NCBI GenBank assembly: GCA_007116145.1
Contig: SKJB01000083.1
Span: 1-64,000, forward strand
DNA from: Limnochordia bacterium
Lineage (GTDB): Bacteria > Bacillota > Limnochordia > Darwinibacteriales > DTU012
Direction: 5' to 3'
DNA: 64,000 nt
Of this stretch, positions 9,817 through 18,497 are shown in pieces. A model generated the notes under the pieces. The model did not search any database. It worked only from the letters and a program-made list of their open reading frames with translations, and was not told the DNA's origin. Made by a program: the position numbers and the translations under genes. Positions within the stretch are counted from its first letter, which is position 1; every line of letters begins with the position of its first letter.

Positions 9817-11061
9817 TTATGCGCGTGTTGTCCCTTTACCATAGACAATGTACTTGGTGGTGGTTAGTTCGTTTAAACCCATTGGTCCTCGGGCATGGAG
9901 CTTCTGCGTACTAATTCCAATTTCAGCCCCCATACCAAACTGAGATCCATCGGTAAACCGCGTTGAAGCATTAACATATACGGCTGCTGCGTCGACTTCT
10001 GCTAAAAAACGCTGGGCATGGGTATAAGACTCCGTAACAATCGCTTCAGAATGTCTTGTGCCGTAGCGAGCAATATGATCGAGCCCGTCATCGAAGGTTT
10101 TTATTACACGCACCGCTAAAGTCAGGTCAAGATATTCGGTTTCCCAATCACTCTCACTAGCTAATTCAACATCAGGTAGGATCTGCTTTACTTGGGTGCA
10201 ACCGCGCACAAGCACTCCCTTCGCTTTTAGTGCTTCATAGACTTGAGGCAAGAATTCATCAGCGACATCACTGTGGACCAACAACGTTTCGGCTGCATTA
10301 CAAACAGCTGGCCTTTGCGTCTTTGCATTAATGGTGATCGCACACGCATCCGCTAGATTCGCACTCTCATCAACAAAAATATGACAGTTTCCTACTCCAG
10401 TCTCGATCACAGGTACAGTAGAATGATTAATAACAGCTTGAATCAGCCCTGCCCCACCGCGCGGAATAATTACATCGATATATTGATTGAGTTTCATCAT
10501 TTGCTGTACTTGGGCACGATCAGTATCTTCGACAATCTGTACGATTTCGGGCGACAATTCGACGTTTACAAGGGCTTGCCGTAAAAGCGCTACAATGCGT
10601 TGATTAGAACGAACTGCTTCGCTTCCGCCCCGAAGAATAACTGCATTACCTGCTTTTAAACACAACCCTGTAGCATCAGCAGTTACATTCGGGCGCGCTT
10701 CATAGATGATTCCGATTACACCAAGTGGAACACGCACTTTATTGATTTGTAGACCATTAGGGCGAACCATACCATGCAACACTTCACCGAGTGGATCAGG
10801 CATACTTGCGACCTCTCGCATTCCTTGTGCCATGTCCATAATGCGATCATCAGTTAGAGCTAGCCTGTCTAACAAGGCTCCACTAATACCTTTGTCCTGA
10901 GCATTTTGCAAGTCGATTCTATTGGCCGATAGAATCTCATCCTTATTATTAATAAGAATTAAGGCCATTTCCTCTAATACCTTGTTTCTCAGTGAACTTT
11001 TTACCCTTTGCCAAGTCCGAATAGCTTCTTTTGCTAACTTTGCCTTCTCAACGATCTCCAT
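9817..11061 (-). CDS. proA: Gamma-glutamyl phosphate reductase
   Basis: Full-length ProA similarity (VPLGVIGIIYEARPNVTAD); overlaps proB end. Confidence 0.97.
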   Translation of the reverse strand: MEIVEKAKLAKEAIRTWQRVKSSLRNKVLEEMALILINNKDEILSANRIDLQNAQDKGISGALLDRLALTDDRIMDMAQGMREVASMPDPLGEVLHGMVRPNGLQINKVRVPLGVIGIIYEARPNVTADATGLCLKAGNAVILRGGSEAVRSNQRIVALLRQALVNVELSPEIVQIVEDTDRAQVQQMMKLNQYIDVIIPRGGAGLIQAVINHSTVPVIETGVGNCHIFVDESANLADACAITINAKTQRPAVCNAAETLLVHSDVADEFLPQVYEALKAKGVLVRGCTQVKQILPDVELASESDWETEYLDLTLAVRVIKTFDDGLDHIARYGTRHSEAIVTESYTHAQRFLAEVDAAAVYVNASTRFTDGSQFGMGAEIGISTQKLHARGPMGLNELTTTKYIVYGKGTTRA

Positions 11062-12181
11062 GACACTCTCTCCTCTCTAACATATCCATCATGACCATAT
11101 TATCACGATGAATTACTTCATCAAACGGGTGGTTTGGCAAGATATCCTCAACAGCAGATGAAATTTGCCCTTTAATAGACGCAACCTCTTGAGCCGAATA
11201 GTAGGATAACCCGCGGGCGATTTCGTGTCCGTGTTCACTGACAATCTGTACTAAATCACCTGCATTAAAACTACCTGTACAACGTAAAACCCCAGCAGGA
11301 AGCAGACTCTTACCTGCCTTCAGAGCCTGTTGCGCTCCGTCATCAACAACAATTTGACCATGAGGATGGGTATAGAATGCTAACCATCGCTTGCGACTCG
11401 GCCATGCAACGGTTTGCGGGGAAAATAATGTGCCCACCGATTGACCAGCTACTAATTGTCCAAGTAAACCAGGTTTCGAACCATTCGTAATAACCATCGG
11501 AATTCCAGAACACCGAGCAATCTTAGCGGCTTGAAACTTCGTCGCCATACCACCGGTTCCTAAAGAACCAACTCCGCCAGCAAGGCTCTCAATGTCCTTT
11601 GTGACCTCTGCTATCACTGGAATCAATTGGGCATTTGGGTACTCTCGTGGATCTTTATCATAAACACCATCTATATCCGAGAGAACCACAAGTAAATCGG
11701 CATTAATTAAATTAGCAACCATGGCCGATAACCGATCATTATCACCAAATTTAATTTCATCCACTGCCACTGAATCATTTTCATTCACAATAGGTACCAC
11801 ACGCTTATGTAAGAGATTCTCCAACGTATTACCACAATTTAAATAGCGATTACGTTGCTGTAAATCCTCCGCTGTTAATAACACCTGGGCACAAACATGA
11901 CAATATTCGGCAAATATCTTAGCATACACCTGCATGAGCATACCCTGACCAACTGCAGCAACAGCTTGCTTTTCAGGAATAGTTACGGGCCTTTTATCCA
12001 TCCCTAAGCGACTCATTCCAGCGCCTATAGCTCCAGACGTTACGAGAACCACTTCATGACCCTCATTAACCAAATCGGATAATTCCCGCACCAAACGTTC
12101 AATCTGACCAAGCTGTAGGCGTCCGTTTGGATACGTTAGAGTGCTGGTTCCTACCTTAACCACAATACGACTTTTCTTCAT
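11048..12181 (-). CDS. proB: Glutamate 5-kinase with PUA domain
   Basis: VVKVGTSTLT, NENDSVAVDEIKFGDND, GTGGMATK motifs. Confidence 0.97.
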   Translation of the reverse strand: MKKSRIVVKVGTSTLTYPNGRLQLGQIERLVRELSDLVNEGHEVVLVTSGAIGAGMSRLGMDKRPVTIPEKQAVAAVGQGMLMQVYAKIFAEYCHVCAQVLLTAEDLQQRNRYLNCGNTLENLLHKRVVPIVNENDSVAVDEIKFGDNDRLSAMVANLINADLLVVLSDIDGVYDKDPREYPNAQLIPVIAEVTKDIESLAGGVGSLGTGGMATKFQAAKIARCSGIPMVITNGSKPGLLGQLVAGQSVGTLFSPQTVAWPSRKRWLAFYTHPHGQIVVDDGAQQALKAGKSLLPAGVLRCTGSFNAGDLVQIVSEHGHEIARGLSYYSAQEVASIKGQISSAVEDILPNHPFDEVIHRDNMVMMDMLERRECHGDR

Positions 12182-12301
12182 AGCAATTCACTACTTTCCA
12201 ACATCGTTGTTCTATCTATTTTATCGCAATTGCTCTACAACAGCAACGCTTTTTTTGGCGGGCAACAAGGTATTCAGCGGTAAAATCATATACATTACAT
12301 G

Positions 12302-12330
12302 TTGACAAAAGGATTCATACTCTATATAAT
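12302..12330 (+). promoter_or_regulatory. Sigma-A promoter for aroF-pheA leader (TTGACA-N17-TATAAT)
   Basis: TTGACA at 12302-12307, 17-nt spacer, TATAAT at 12325-12330; both hexamers perfect consensus. Confidence 0.88.
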
Positions 12331-12362
12331 TGAGCAAACTAGAGAAACCGTGGGTGTGTGCG

Positions 12363-12509
12363 ATGACAACAACTACAAAAACAGCGAGCACACAAGTTAA
12401 TAGTTTTGCTTATTATTTTAGCTGGGGCTATTATTTTTTTAGCGTTGGCTATTTTTATTGGAGTAGAGCAAAATATAAACGAATTCTAAAAGGATCCCAC
12501 GCAGTGTAA
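12363..12509 (+). CDS. Aromatic-residue-rich leader peptide (48 aa)
   Basis: ATG..TAA encodes MTTTTKTASTQVNSFAYYFSWGYYFFSVGYFYWSRAKYKRILKGSHAV; 33 nt after the -10 box, ends upstream of a terminator; not in the supplied ORF track. Confidence 0.8.
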   Translation: MTTTTKTASTQVNSFAYYFSWGYYFFSVGYFYWSRAKYKRILKGSHAV

Positions 12510-12549
12510 AGACTGCTCCCTAGCAATTGTATTTAGAGGCTTTGTGTGG

Positions 12550-12574
12550 AGACTTTTAGCAAAGTCTTTTTTTT
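12550..12574 (+). terminator. Attenuator terminator preceding aroF
   Basis: AGACTTT-TAGC-AAAGTCT stem-loop followed by a T7 run. Confidence 0.78.
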
Positions 12575-12602
12575 ATTCAACAAATTAAAAGGAGGATTTC
12601 CA

Positions 12603-13616
12603 ATGGTAATTGTTATGAAACCCAATACGCCCCAAAGCGAAATTCACAGATTGCATGAGAAACTGAAAACGCTAGGCTTTGATGTTAATCTCTCGCAAGG
12701 GCATAATTACACTTTGTTAGGTCTTATTGGTGATACTACCCAGATTAACGAAAGTCAATTACAGGCCAACACCTATGTGGATCGCGTTATGCGTGTTCAG
12801 CACGCTTTTAAGCGAGCCAGCCGACACTTCCACCCCCAAGATACAGTCATTGATATTGATGGCCACAAAGTCGGTGGTGGTCACTTACTAATGATCGCAG
12901 GACCTTGTGCGGTGGAATCCCAAGAACAGATACTTACTATTGCAAAGAGCGTTAAGGGCCTTGGAGCACAGTTACTGCGAGGCGGAGCATTTAAACCTCG
13001 CACTTCACCCTATAGCTTTCAGGGCTTAGAAGAAGAAGGTCTAAAAGTTCTGCTCGAAGCAAAACGACAGACTGGAATGCCAATTGTGACAGAATGTGTT
13101 TCATCGGAAACTGTTGATCTAGTAGCAAATTACGCAGATGTCCTCCAAATCGGAGCGAGAAACATGCAAAACTTTGCTCTCTTGAAAAAAGTGGGTCAAA
13201 CCAAGAAAACAATTCTTCTGAAACGAGGTCTAGCTGCCACTATTGAGGAGCTACTGATGGCTGCAGAGTATATTATGTCCGAGGGAAACACGAACGTGAT
13301 TTTGTGTGAACGGGGAATTCGTACCTACGAGACCTATACACGCAATACGCTAGATATCAGTGCAATTCCTGCTATCAAGGAATTATCGCATTTACCAATT
13401 ATTTGCGATCCTAGTCATGCAGCTGGGAAGTGGGAAATGGTTGCACCCTTAGCCAAAGCAGCTATTGCAGCAGGAGCTGATGGTCTGATTGTCGAAGTAC
13501 ACCATCAGCCGGAACTCGCTTTCTCTGACGGAGCCCAATCGCTCAAGCCCGAAAAGTATGGGCATCTAGTGTCGGCGGTTCAAAAAATTGCAGCAATCCA
13601 AAATGCTTACGTTTAA
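12603..13616 (+). CDS. aroF: 3-deoxy-7-phosphoheptulonate synthase (with N-terminal ferredoxin-like domain)
   Basis: AGPCAVES, GGAFKPRTSPYSFQG, CDPSHAAG motifs; ATG at 12603 has SD AAGGAGG; the listed GTG start at 12546 lies in the terminator region. Confidence 0.95.
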   Translation: MVIVMKPNTPQSEIHRLHEKLKTLGFDVNLSQGHNYTLLGLIGDTTQINESQLQANTYVDRVMRVQHAFKRASRHFHPQDTVIDIDGHKVGGGHLLMIAGPCAVESQEQILTIAKSVKGLGAQLLRGGAFKPRTSPYSFQGLEEEGLKVLLEAKRQTGMPIVTECVSSETVDLVANYADVLQIGARNMQNFALLKKVGQTKKTILLKRGLAATIEELLMAAEYIMSEGNTNVILCERGIRTYETYTRNTLDISAIPAIKELSHLPIICDPSHAAGKWEMVAPLAKAAIAAGADGLIVEVHHQPELAFSDGAQSLKPEKYGHLVSAVQKIAAIQNAYV

Positions 13617-13649
13617 TTGTGTTTGGATGAAAGGGGAGCACTCTACCAC

Positions 13650-14510
13650 ATGAAAAGAATAGCCTACCCTGGTGTTCCTGGGTCTTTTAGTGAACAAGCA
13701 CTAACTCAATACTTTCCTGGATCCGCAAAAAAAACGAACGTGAAACAATTTGAAGAAATTTTCACATTACTAGCCAATAACGAAATTGATTACGGAGTGC
13801 TTCCCATTGAAAATTCAAGCACAGGAGGAATTTTTGAGGTTTTTGACTTTCTCAAACAATATAATTTTTATATAGTCGGGGAGACATTCATCCATGTCAC
13901 CCATCATTTATTGGGAACATCTGGCACCACCCTTGCATCCATTCAAGCCGTGTATTCGCATCCACAAGGGTTTGGACAAAGCAGGGTTTTTCTCAAGCAG
14001 TATCCCCATTGGATTGAGACCCCGTATTATAACACAGCTATAAGTGCTGAATATGTCAGTCAAGTAAAGGATATCACGAAAGCGGCTATTGCCAGCAAGC
14101 GTGCGGGAGAACTTTATGGTCTAGATGTAATTCAAGCTAATATCCAGGATGTCAATCACAATTATACCCGATTTGTGATCATCAGTCGCAATCTTGAAGT
14201 CAAAGTAACAGACACGAAAATTAGTTTACTCTATGCTCTGCCAAACAGTGTCGGTGCCTTATACAATAGTCTAGGAATATTCGCACGTTACAACATTGAC
14301 CTGCTAAACCTGCAATCTCGCCCTATCAAAGACAAACCGTGGGAATGTTACTTCTACCTTGACTTGGTAGGTAATTTGGACAAGGACAACGTTAAAGCAG
14401 CACTCTTAGAAATAGAGAAAATCAGTTACTCTCTGCAGATTCTCGGCAGCTATAGCGCTAGTGATGATAATGGAGGTTCCATAAGTTCATCAAAAAAAGG
14501 CTCTTCCTGA
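13650..14510 (+). CDS. pheA: Prephenate dehydratase with ACT domain
   Basis: MKRIAYPGVPGSFSEQA start, GVLPIENSSTGG, TRFVIIS, ACT-domain SRPIKDKPWECYFYLD. Confidence 0.95.
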   Translation: MKRIAYPGVPGSFSEQALTQYFPGSAKKTNVKQFEEIFTLLANNEIDYGVLPIENSSTGGIFEVFDFLKQYNFYIVGETFIHVTHHLLGTSGTTLASIQAVYSHPQGFGQSRVFLKQYPHWIETPYYNTAISAEYVSQVKDITKAAIASKRAGELYGLDVIQANIQDVNHNYTRFVIISRNLEVKVTDTKISLLYALPNSVGALYNSLGIFARYNIDLLNLQSRPIKDKPWECYFYLDLVGNLDKDNVKAALLEIEKISYSLQILGSYSASDDNGGSISSSKKGSS

Positions 14511-14522
14511 GCCTTTTTTTGA
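14490..14522 (+). terminator. Rho-independent terminator overlapping the pheA 3' end
   Basis: TCAAAAAAAGGCTC-TTCCT-GAGCCTTTTTTTGA, 14-bp perfect stem with T run. Confidence 0.9.
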
Positions 14523-14565
14523 TCCCGCAATAACTTCAACTCAAAATTGATAAGAAACGTCCGAC

Positions 14566-14916
14566 TTAAGGGGCTACACGCTCTGAATCATTCACAAACT
14601 GACGATAAAAGTACTCTCCTAGCGTCACTAGAATTGCAAAAGCTAGTAAAGTTGCGAAAGTAGTTCGAAATCCTGTAAGCAATCTAGCCATGATCCAAGC
14701 AACAAGTGCAGCCATAATGCCGTCCGCCACTGAAGCGACGCTACTATCTGTTGTAGGTAGAATCATTCTATCCCCTATAAAGTAATTAACCGCTGTCGCA
14801 ATAATAGCATAAACGAAGACCAAACTAGCTGGATTAGTATCAAATAACGTTAGAGTGGATAATGCAAAAACAAACATCATGATAAACTTTATTCCTAAAG
14901 CTATCGTTATTGTCAC
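14566..14916 (-). CDS. DUF2512 (YndM-like) membrane protein
   Basis: FALSTLTLFDTNPASLVFVYAIIATAVNYFIGDRMILP with four predicted TM segments. Confidence 0.75.
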   Translation of the reverse strand: MTITIALGIKFIMMFVFALSTLTLFDTNPASLVFVYAIIATAVNYFIGDRMILPTTDSSVASVADGIMAALVAWIMARLLTGFRTTFATLLAFAILVTLGEYFYRQFVNDSERVAP

Positions 14917-15045
14917 TATGTATCACCTCAGCCCTAGTATAACCTGGATAACACTGCGTTATACCAGAATTTGGTCGTAATTGAGCGGCTCACAAGGATT
15001 ATACGGGATCCCTAACATATATGGGTATCAAGCATTCTATTCTGT

Positions 15046-15074
15046 GCATAGCATCTGCTAAAGCTGGCATACTA
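15046..15074 (+). promoter_or_regulatory. Candidate forespore sigma-G-type promoter
   Basis: GCATA-N17-CATACTA, matching the Bacillus sigma-G consensus, about 40 nt upstream of the Ger cluster. Confidence 0.6.
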
Positions 15075-15113
15075 TAAGCACTCCATAACTTTTAAACGTA
15101 ATGAGGCGATCCT

Positions 15114-15593
15114 ATGCTTTTGCCCAATTTAGTCGGGCTATTATCGGTAATTCTACTGGTTGTAATGATGTTCTTTTTCGTACCTAGAGAAGAGGTCCGA
15201 CACTTGCTGCCTTTTGGCCTCACTTTCGGCTTTGGAACTGCAATAATTTTATTACTACTTATGCAAAACATCTACAACTTTTGGCAGTTTATTCAAACAG
15301 ATTTTCTCTATCTCTTTAACATTCCACTGCTCATCTCAGCGGCTTGGATACCCACAGTTATAATTTTTGCCCATTGGGTCAAAAACGAAGTGTCGTTTAT
15401 GAGGCTGTTGGTTACTATTAGCTTGTTTGCAGGCGGCGCAACACTAGTGCATTATTTCCTGATTGCTAATCAGATGCTTGTCTACGAGAACTGGAGCTTA
15501 GTACTCACATTTACGGTATCGTTTATCATTCATGTTGTGATAACTGGTTATCTGTATATGGTAGGTAGAATAACCAAAATTGGGCTCACCTAG
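15114..15593 (+). CDS. Small polytopic membrane protein, possibly CBO0543-like and spore-associated
   Basis: Multiple hydrophobic segments; first gene after the candidate sigma-G promoter. Confidence 0.5.
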   Translation: MLLPNLVGLLSVILLVVMMFFFVPREEVRHLLPFGLTFGFGTAIILLLLMQNIYNFWQFIQTDFLYLFNIPLLISAAWIPTVIIFAHWVKNEVSFMRLLVTISLFAGGATLVHYFLIANQMLVYENWSLVLTFTVSFIIHVVITGYLYMVGRITKIGLT

Positions 15594-15656
15594 ACCACAC
15601 AATGTCTTTAGATAACTTTAGCATTAATGAATAATTCAGCTTTTTGACCAAATACT

Positions 15657-17132
15657 ATGACTATGAAACTATCTAAATCAATCGAAAAAAACCTCGAAAT
15701 ATTCCAGCAGAAAATTTTCCATGATGACGATGTTATCCGATACAGACGATTTACTCTGGGAAATACGCAAATAAAGTGCGGAATAATCTTTATTGATAGT
15801 ATGATCGATAAAGATTATCTTGGCGAGAACGTTATTTCTCCACTAACGCGCTGTAAATCGGAATCTATTCATTTACGCGAGATCTATCCATCCATTGAAA
15901 ATATCATTGCTGTCGAATCCCTAAGGATATCAAAAGGACTAGAGCAGATGATTGAGGGCATCCTCTACGGCGATGCCCTGTTACTCATTGACGGCACCGA
16001 TTTAGGAATGATATTAAGCGTTAAAGGCTGGGAGTACCGCAGCATTAGTGAGCCCACTTCTGAGAGTGTAGTACGGGGATCTCGAGAAGGATTTACCGAG
16101 TCCATCATCATAAACATCTCGCTACTGCGACGTAAAATCCAGGATTCTCGTCTAAAGTTTAAAATGCAGGAACTAGGCAGACGTACAAAAACGAAGATAG
16201 CTATCTGTTATATCGAAGATCTGGTTTCGCCGCAAATCCTGCAGGAAGTCTTTGAACGGATCAACAAGATTGACATAGATGGCATTTTGGAATCTGGTTA
16301 TATTGAGGAACTAATCAAAGATTCTCCATTAAGTCCTTTTAAAACTGTGGGGCATACAGAACGTCCCGATATCTTAGCAGGCAAAATACTAGAAGGACGA
16401 GTAGGAATTCTCTGTGATGGAACTCCTTTTGTATTAACAGTACCCTTCATCTTTATGGAGGGGTTTCAAAGCAATGAAGACTATTACCGCAACTGGGCTT
16501 TAGCTTCTTTGGACCGGATGCTACGCTATGTCGGTTTTTTTATTACAACAAGCACTCCAGCCATTTATCTATCTCTAATCACCTATCACCAGGAAATGAT
16601 TCCGACACCACTGCTCCTAAGCATCTCTGCCGCGAGAGAAGGAATCCCGTTCCCTACCATTTTCGAACTCATTGTGCTTGGATTAGTTTTTGAAATTCTG
16701 CGCGAGGGAGGAGTCCGTCTTCCTTCGCCAATCGGTCAAGCCCTTAGTATCGTCGGTGCTATTGTTTTAGGTGATGCAGCCGTAACTGCAAATTTTGTGA
16801 GCGCTCCTATGATTATTGTCATTGCTCTAACTGGAATCTCAAGCTTTGTGATCCCGCAATTTTTAGGGGTTGTGATTCTTATCCGCTTAGCCTTCGTTTT
16901 GTTTGCGTCCGTACTAGGACTTTACGGCTTTGTTTTTGCAGTCATTGGGCTATTTATTCACCTGATGTCAATTCGCTCTTTTGGTATTCCCTATATGACA
17001 GAGCTATCCTCATATAAACTCGAAGATGTTAAAGATACAGTGATCCGGGCCCCCTGGTGGTGGATGCAACGCCGGCCAAAACTGATCACAAAAAAAAATA
17101 GACCGAAACGCAAAAGGATTGAAGGCAAATGA
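15657..17132 (+). CDS. Spore germination protein GerA-family A subunit
   Basis: EGRVGILCDGTPFVLTVP, SAAREGIPFPTIFE, LREGGVRLPSPIGQALSIVGAIVLGDAAV motifs. Confidence 0.95.
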   Translation: MTMKLSKSIEKNLEIFQQKIFHDDDVIRYRRFTLGNTQIKCGIIFIDSMIDKDYLGENVISPLTRCKSESIHLREIYPSIENIIAVESLRISKGLEQMIEGILYGDALLLIDGTDLGMILSVKGWEYRSISEPTSESVVRGSREGFTESIIINISLLRRKIQDSRLKFKMQELGRRTKTKIAICYIEDLVSPQILQEVFERINKIDIDGILESGYIEELIKDSPLSPFKTVGHTERPDILAGKILEGRVGILCDGTPFVLTVPFIFMEGFQSNEDYYRNWALASLDRMLRYVGFFITTSTPAIYLSLITYHQEMIPTPLLLSISAAREGIPFPTIFELIVLGLVFEILREGGVRLPSPIGQALSIVGAIVLGDAAVTANFVSAPMIIVIALTGISSFVIPQFLGVVILIRLAFVLFASVLGLYGFVFAVIGLFIHLMSIRSFGIPYMTELSSYKLEDVKDTVIRAPWWWMQRRPKLITKKNRPKRKRIEGK

Positions 17133-18268
17133 AGCACTTGATTCTCTTACTCATTGCAGCTCTACTCTTGGCTGGCTGTTGGAATTATCGTGAAATTGAT
17201 AACTTAGCCATTGCGTTGGGGTTAGCCGTTGACAAAGGTGAAGGCGACTCATATATAGTCACAGTTGAAATTATTAACCTCGAGGGAGCTGGGCCAGAGT
17301 CCGAATTTAAACCAACTACTGTCCAAGCACAATCCGATACGATTTTCGGTGCTATTCGCAGGCTCATCACAGTAACTGGCAAAAAACTTTATTGGGCCCA
17401 TGCGAAAGTAGTAATTATCAGCGAAGAAATCGCACGTGAAGGTATCCTACCCATCCTAGACTTTGTGCAGCGCGATGCAGAAATTCGGTCAGATGTGTGG
17501 CTGTTAGTTTCTAAGGAAGAAACGGCTGCTGAAATTTTAGCAAGCACTCCACTCGTTGAATCAAGTATCTCGCAACAACTAAGTCAAATCTTACAACATC
17601 ATGCTCCAGAGCCAAAATCAATTCCTGAAGAATTATGGAATTTCATGCAAAAACTCACAGCTCCAGGTATTGCCCCTGTAATAGCTACAGTTGGACTGGT
17701 AGAGCAAGGCGAAGAGAAGCTTACGCGTATTAAAGGGGTAGCTTTTTTTCGTAGAGATAAAATGGTGGGATGGTTAGATGGAAAGGAGAGCCTAGCTCTG
17801 TCTTACCTACTCAATGAGTCAATCTCAGGACTAATTGTACTACGGTACGAGGAATCGGGTCTTACCGCGCAAATCACTTATGAGGTTGTAGGTAATAAGA
17901 CAGAGTTCCAACCCTTCATTAAAGATGATCAAATAACAATGGGTATCGTAACGAATCTCCAGGTTATTCTCGCAGAGGTAGCCAATCAAAAAGTGGATTT
18001 TAGTCAACCTAGTGTTCGTAGCAAACTAGAGAGCGATTTAGCAGAGCATCTTGAGGAATTGATGAAGCGCACAATTATCAAACTGCAACAATATAACAGT
18101 GATGCGGTAGGATTGGGCAGTGTTTTACGGCGCAGAGACCCAGAAGCGTGGAAACTAGTAGCGGATGATTGGCCTGCAGTTTTTGGCAGCTTGCAAACGG
18201 ATATCCGAGTAAAACCCGTTATTCGCGCAAGTGCCTTGGTCTCAAAACCCATTGAAATGAGGGATTGA
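17129..18268 (+). CDS. Ger(x)C family germination lipoprotein (C subunit)
   Basis: Lipobox LLAGC then WNYREIDNLAIALGLAVDK. Confidence 0.95.
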   Translation: MKHLILLLIAALLLAGCWNYREIDNLAIALGLAVDKGEGDSYIVTVEIINLEGAGPESEFKPTTVQAQSDTIFGAIRRLITVTGKKLYWAHAKVVIISEEIAREGILPILDFVQRDAEIRSDVWLLVSKEETAAEILASTPLVESSISQQLSQILQHHAPEPKSIPEELWNFMQKLTAPGIAPVIATVGLVEQGEEKLTRIKGVAFFRRDKMVGWLDGKESLALSYLLNESISGLIVLRYEESGLTAQITYEVVGNKTEFQPFIKDDQITMGIVTNLQVILAEVANQKVDFSQPSVRSKLESDLAEHLEELMKRTIIKLQQYNSDAVGLGSVLRRRDPEAWKLVADDWPAVFGSLQTDIRVKPVIRASALVSKPIEMRD

Positions 18269-18269
18269 T

Positions 18270-18497
18270 ATGCAGGTGGTCCTCCTCACTACAACTCTAA
18301 TTTTGATAGTCATAGCTGAAATAAAACTTTGGCATCAGAAAGATACACCAAAAATTATCTTCTATTGTATCTTAATGCTTTGTGCTTATGGTTTATCGGT
18401 ATTACAGATGACTGAAACAACCATTTTCAATCCATCCGTACTTATTGAGACCATTATTTCGGCACTACAAAACGATAATAGCGAGGGTCTTAGATGA
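18270..18497 (+). CDS. Small two-TM protein, candidate germinant receptor D subunit
   Basis: 75 aa, two hydrophobic helices, lies between Ger C and B subunit genes. Confidence 0.6.
   Translation: MQVVLLTTTLILIVIAEIKLWHQKDTPKIIFYCILMLCAYGLSVLQMTETTIFNPSVLIETIISALQNDNSEGLR

Noticed and set aside
12546-12602. Listed GTG start extending the aroF ORF upstream
   Set aside because: It lies within the attenuator terminator region; the ATG at 12603 has a proper SD (AAGGAGG) and fits the family N-terminus.
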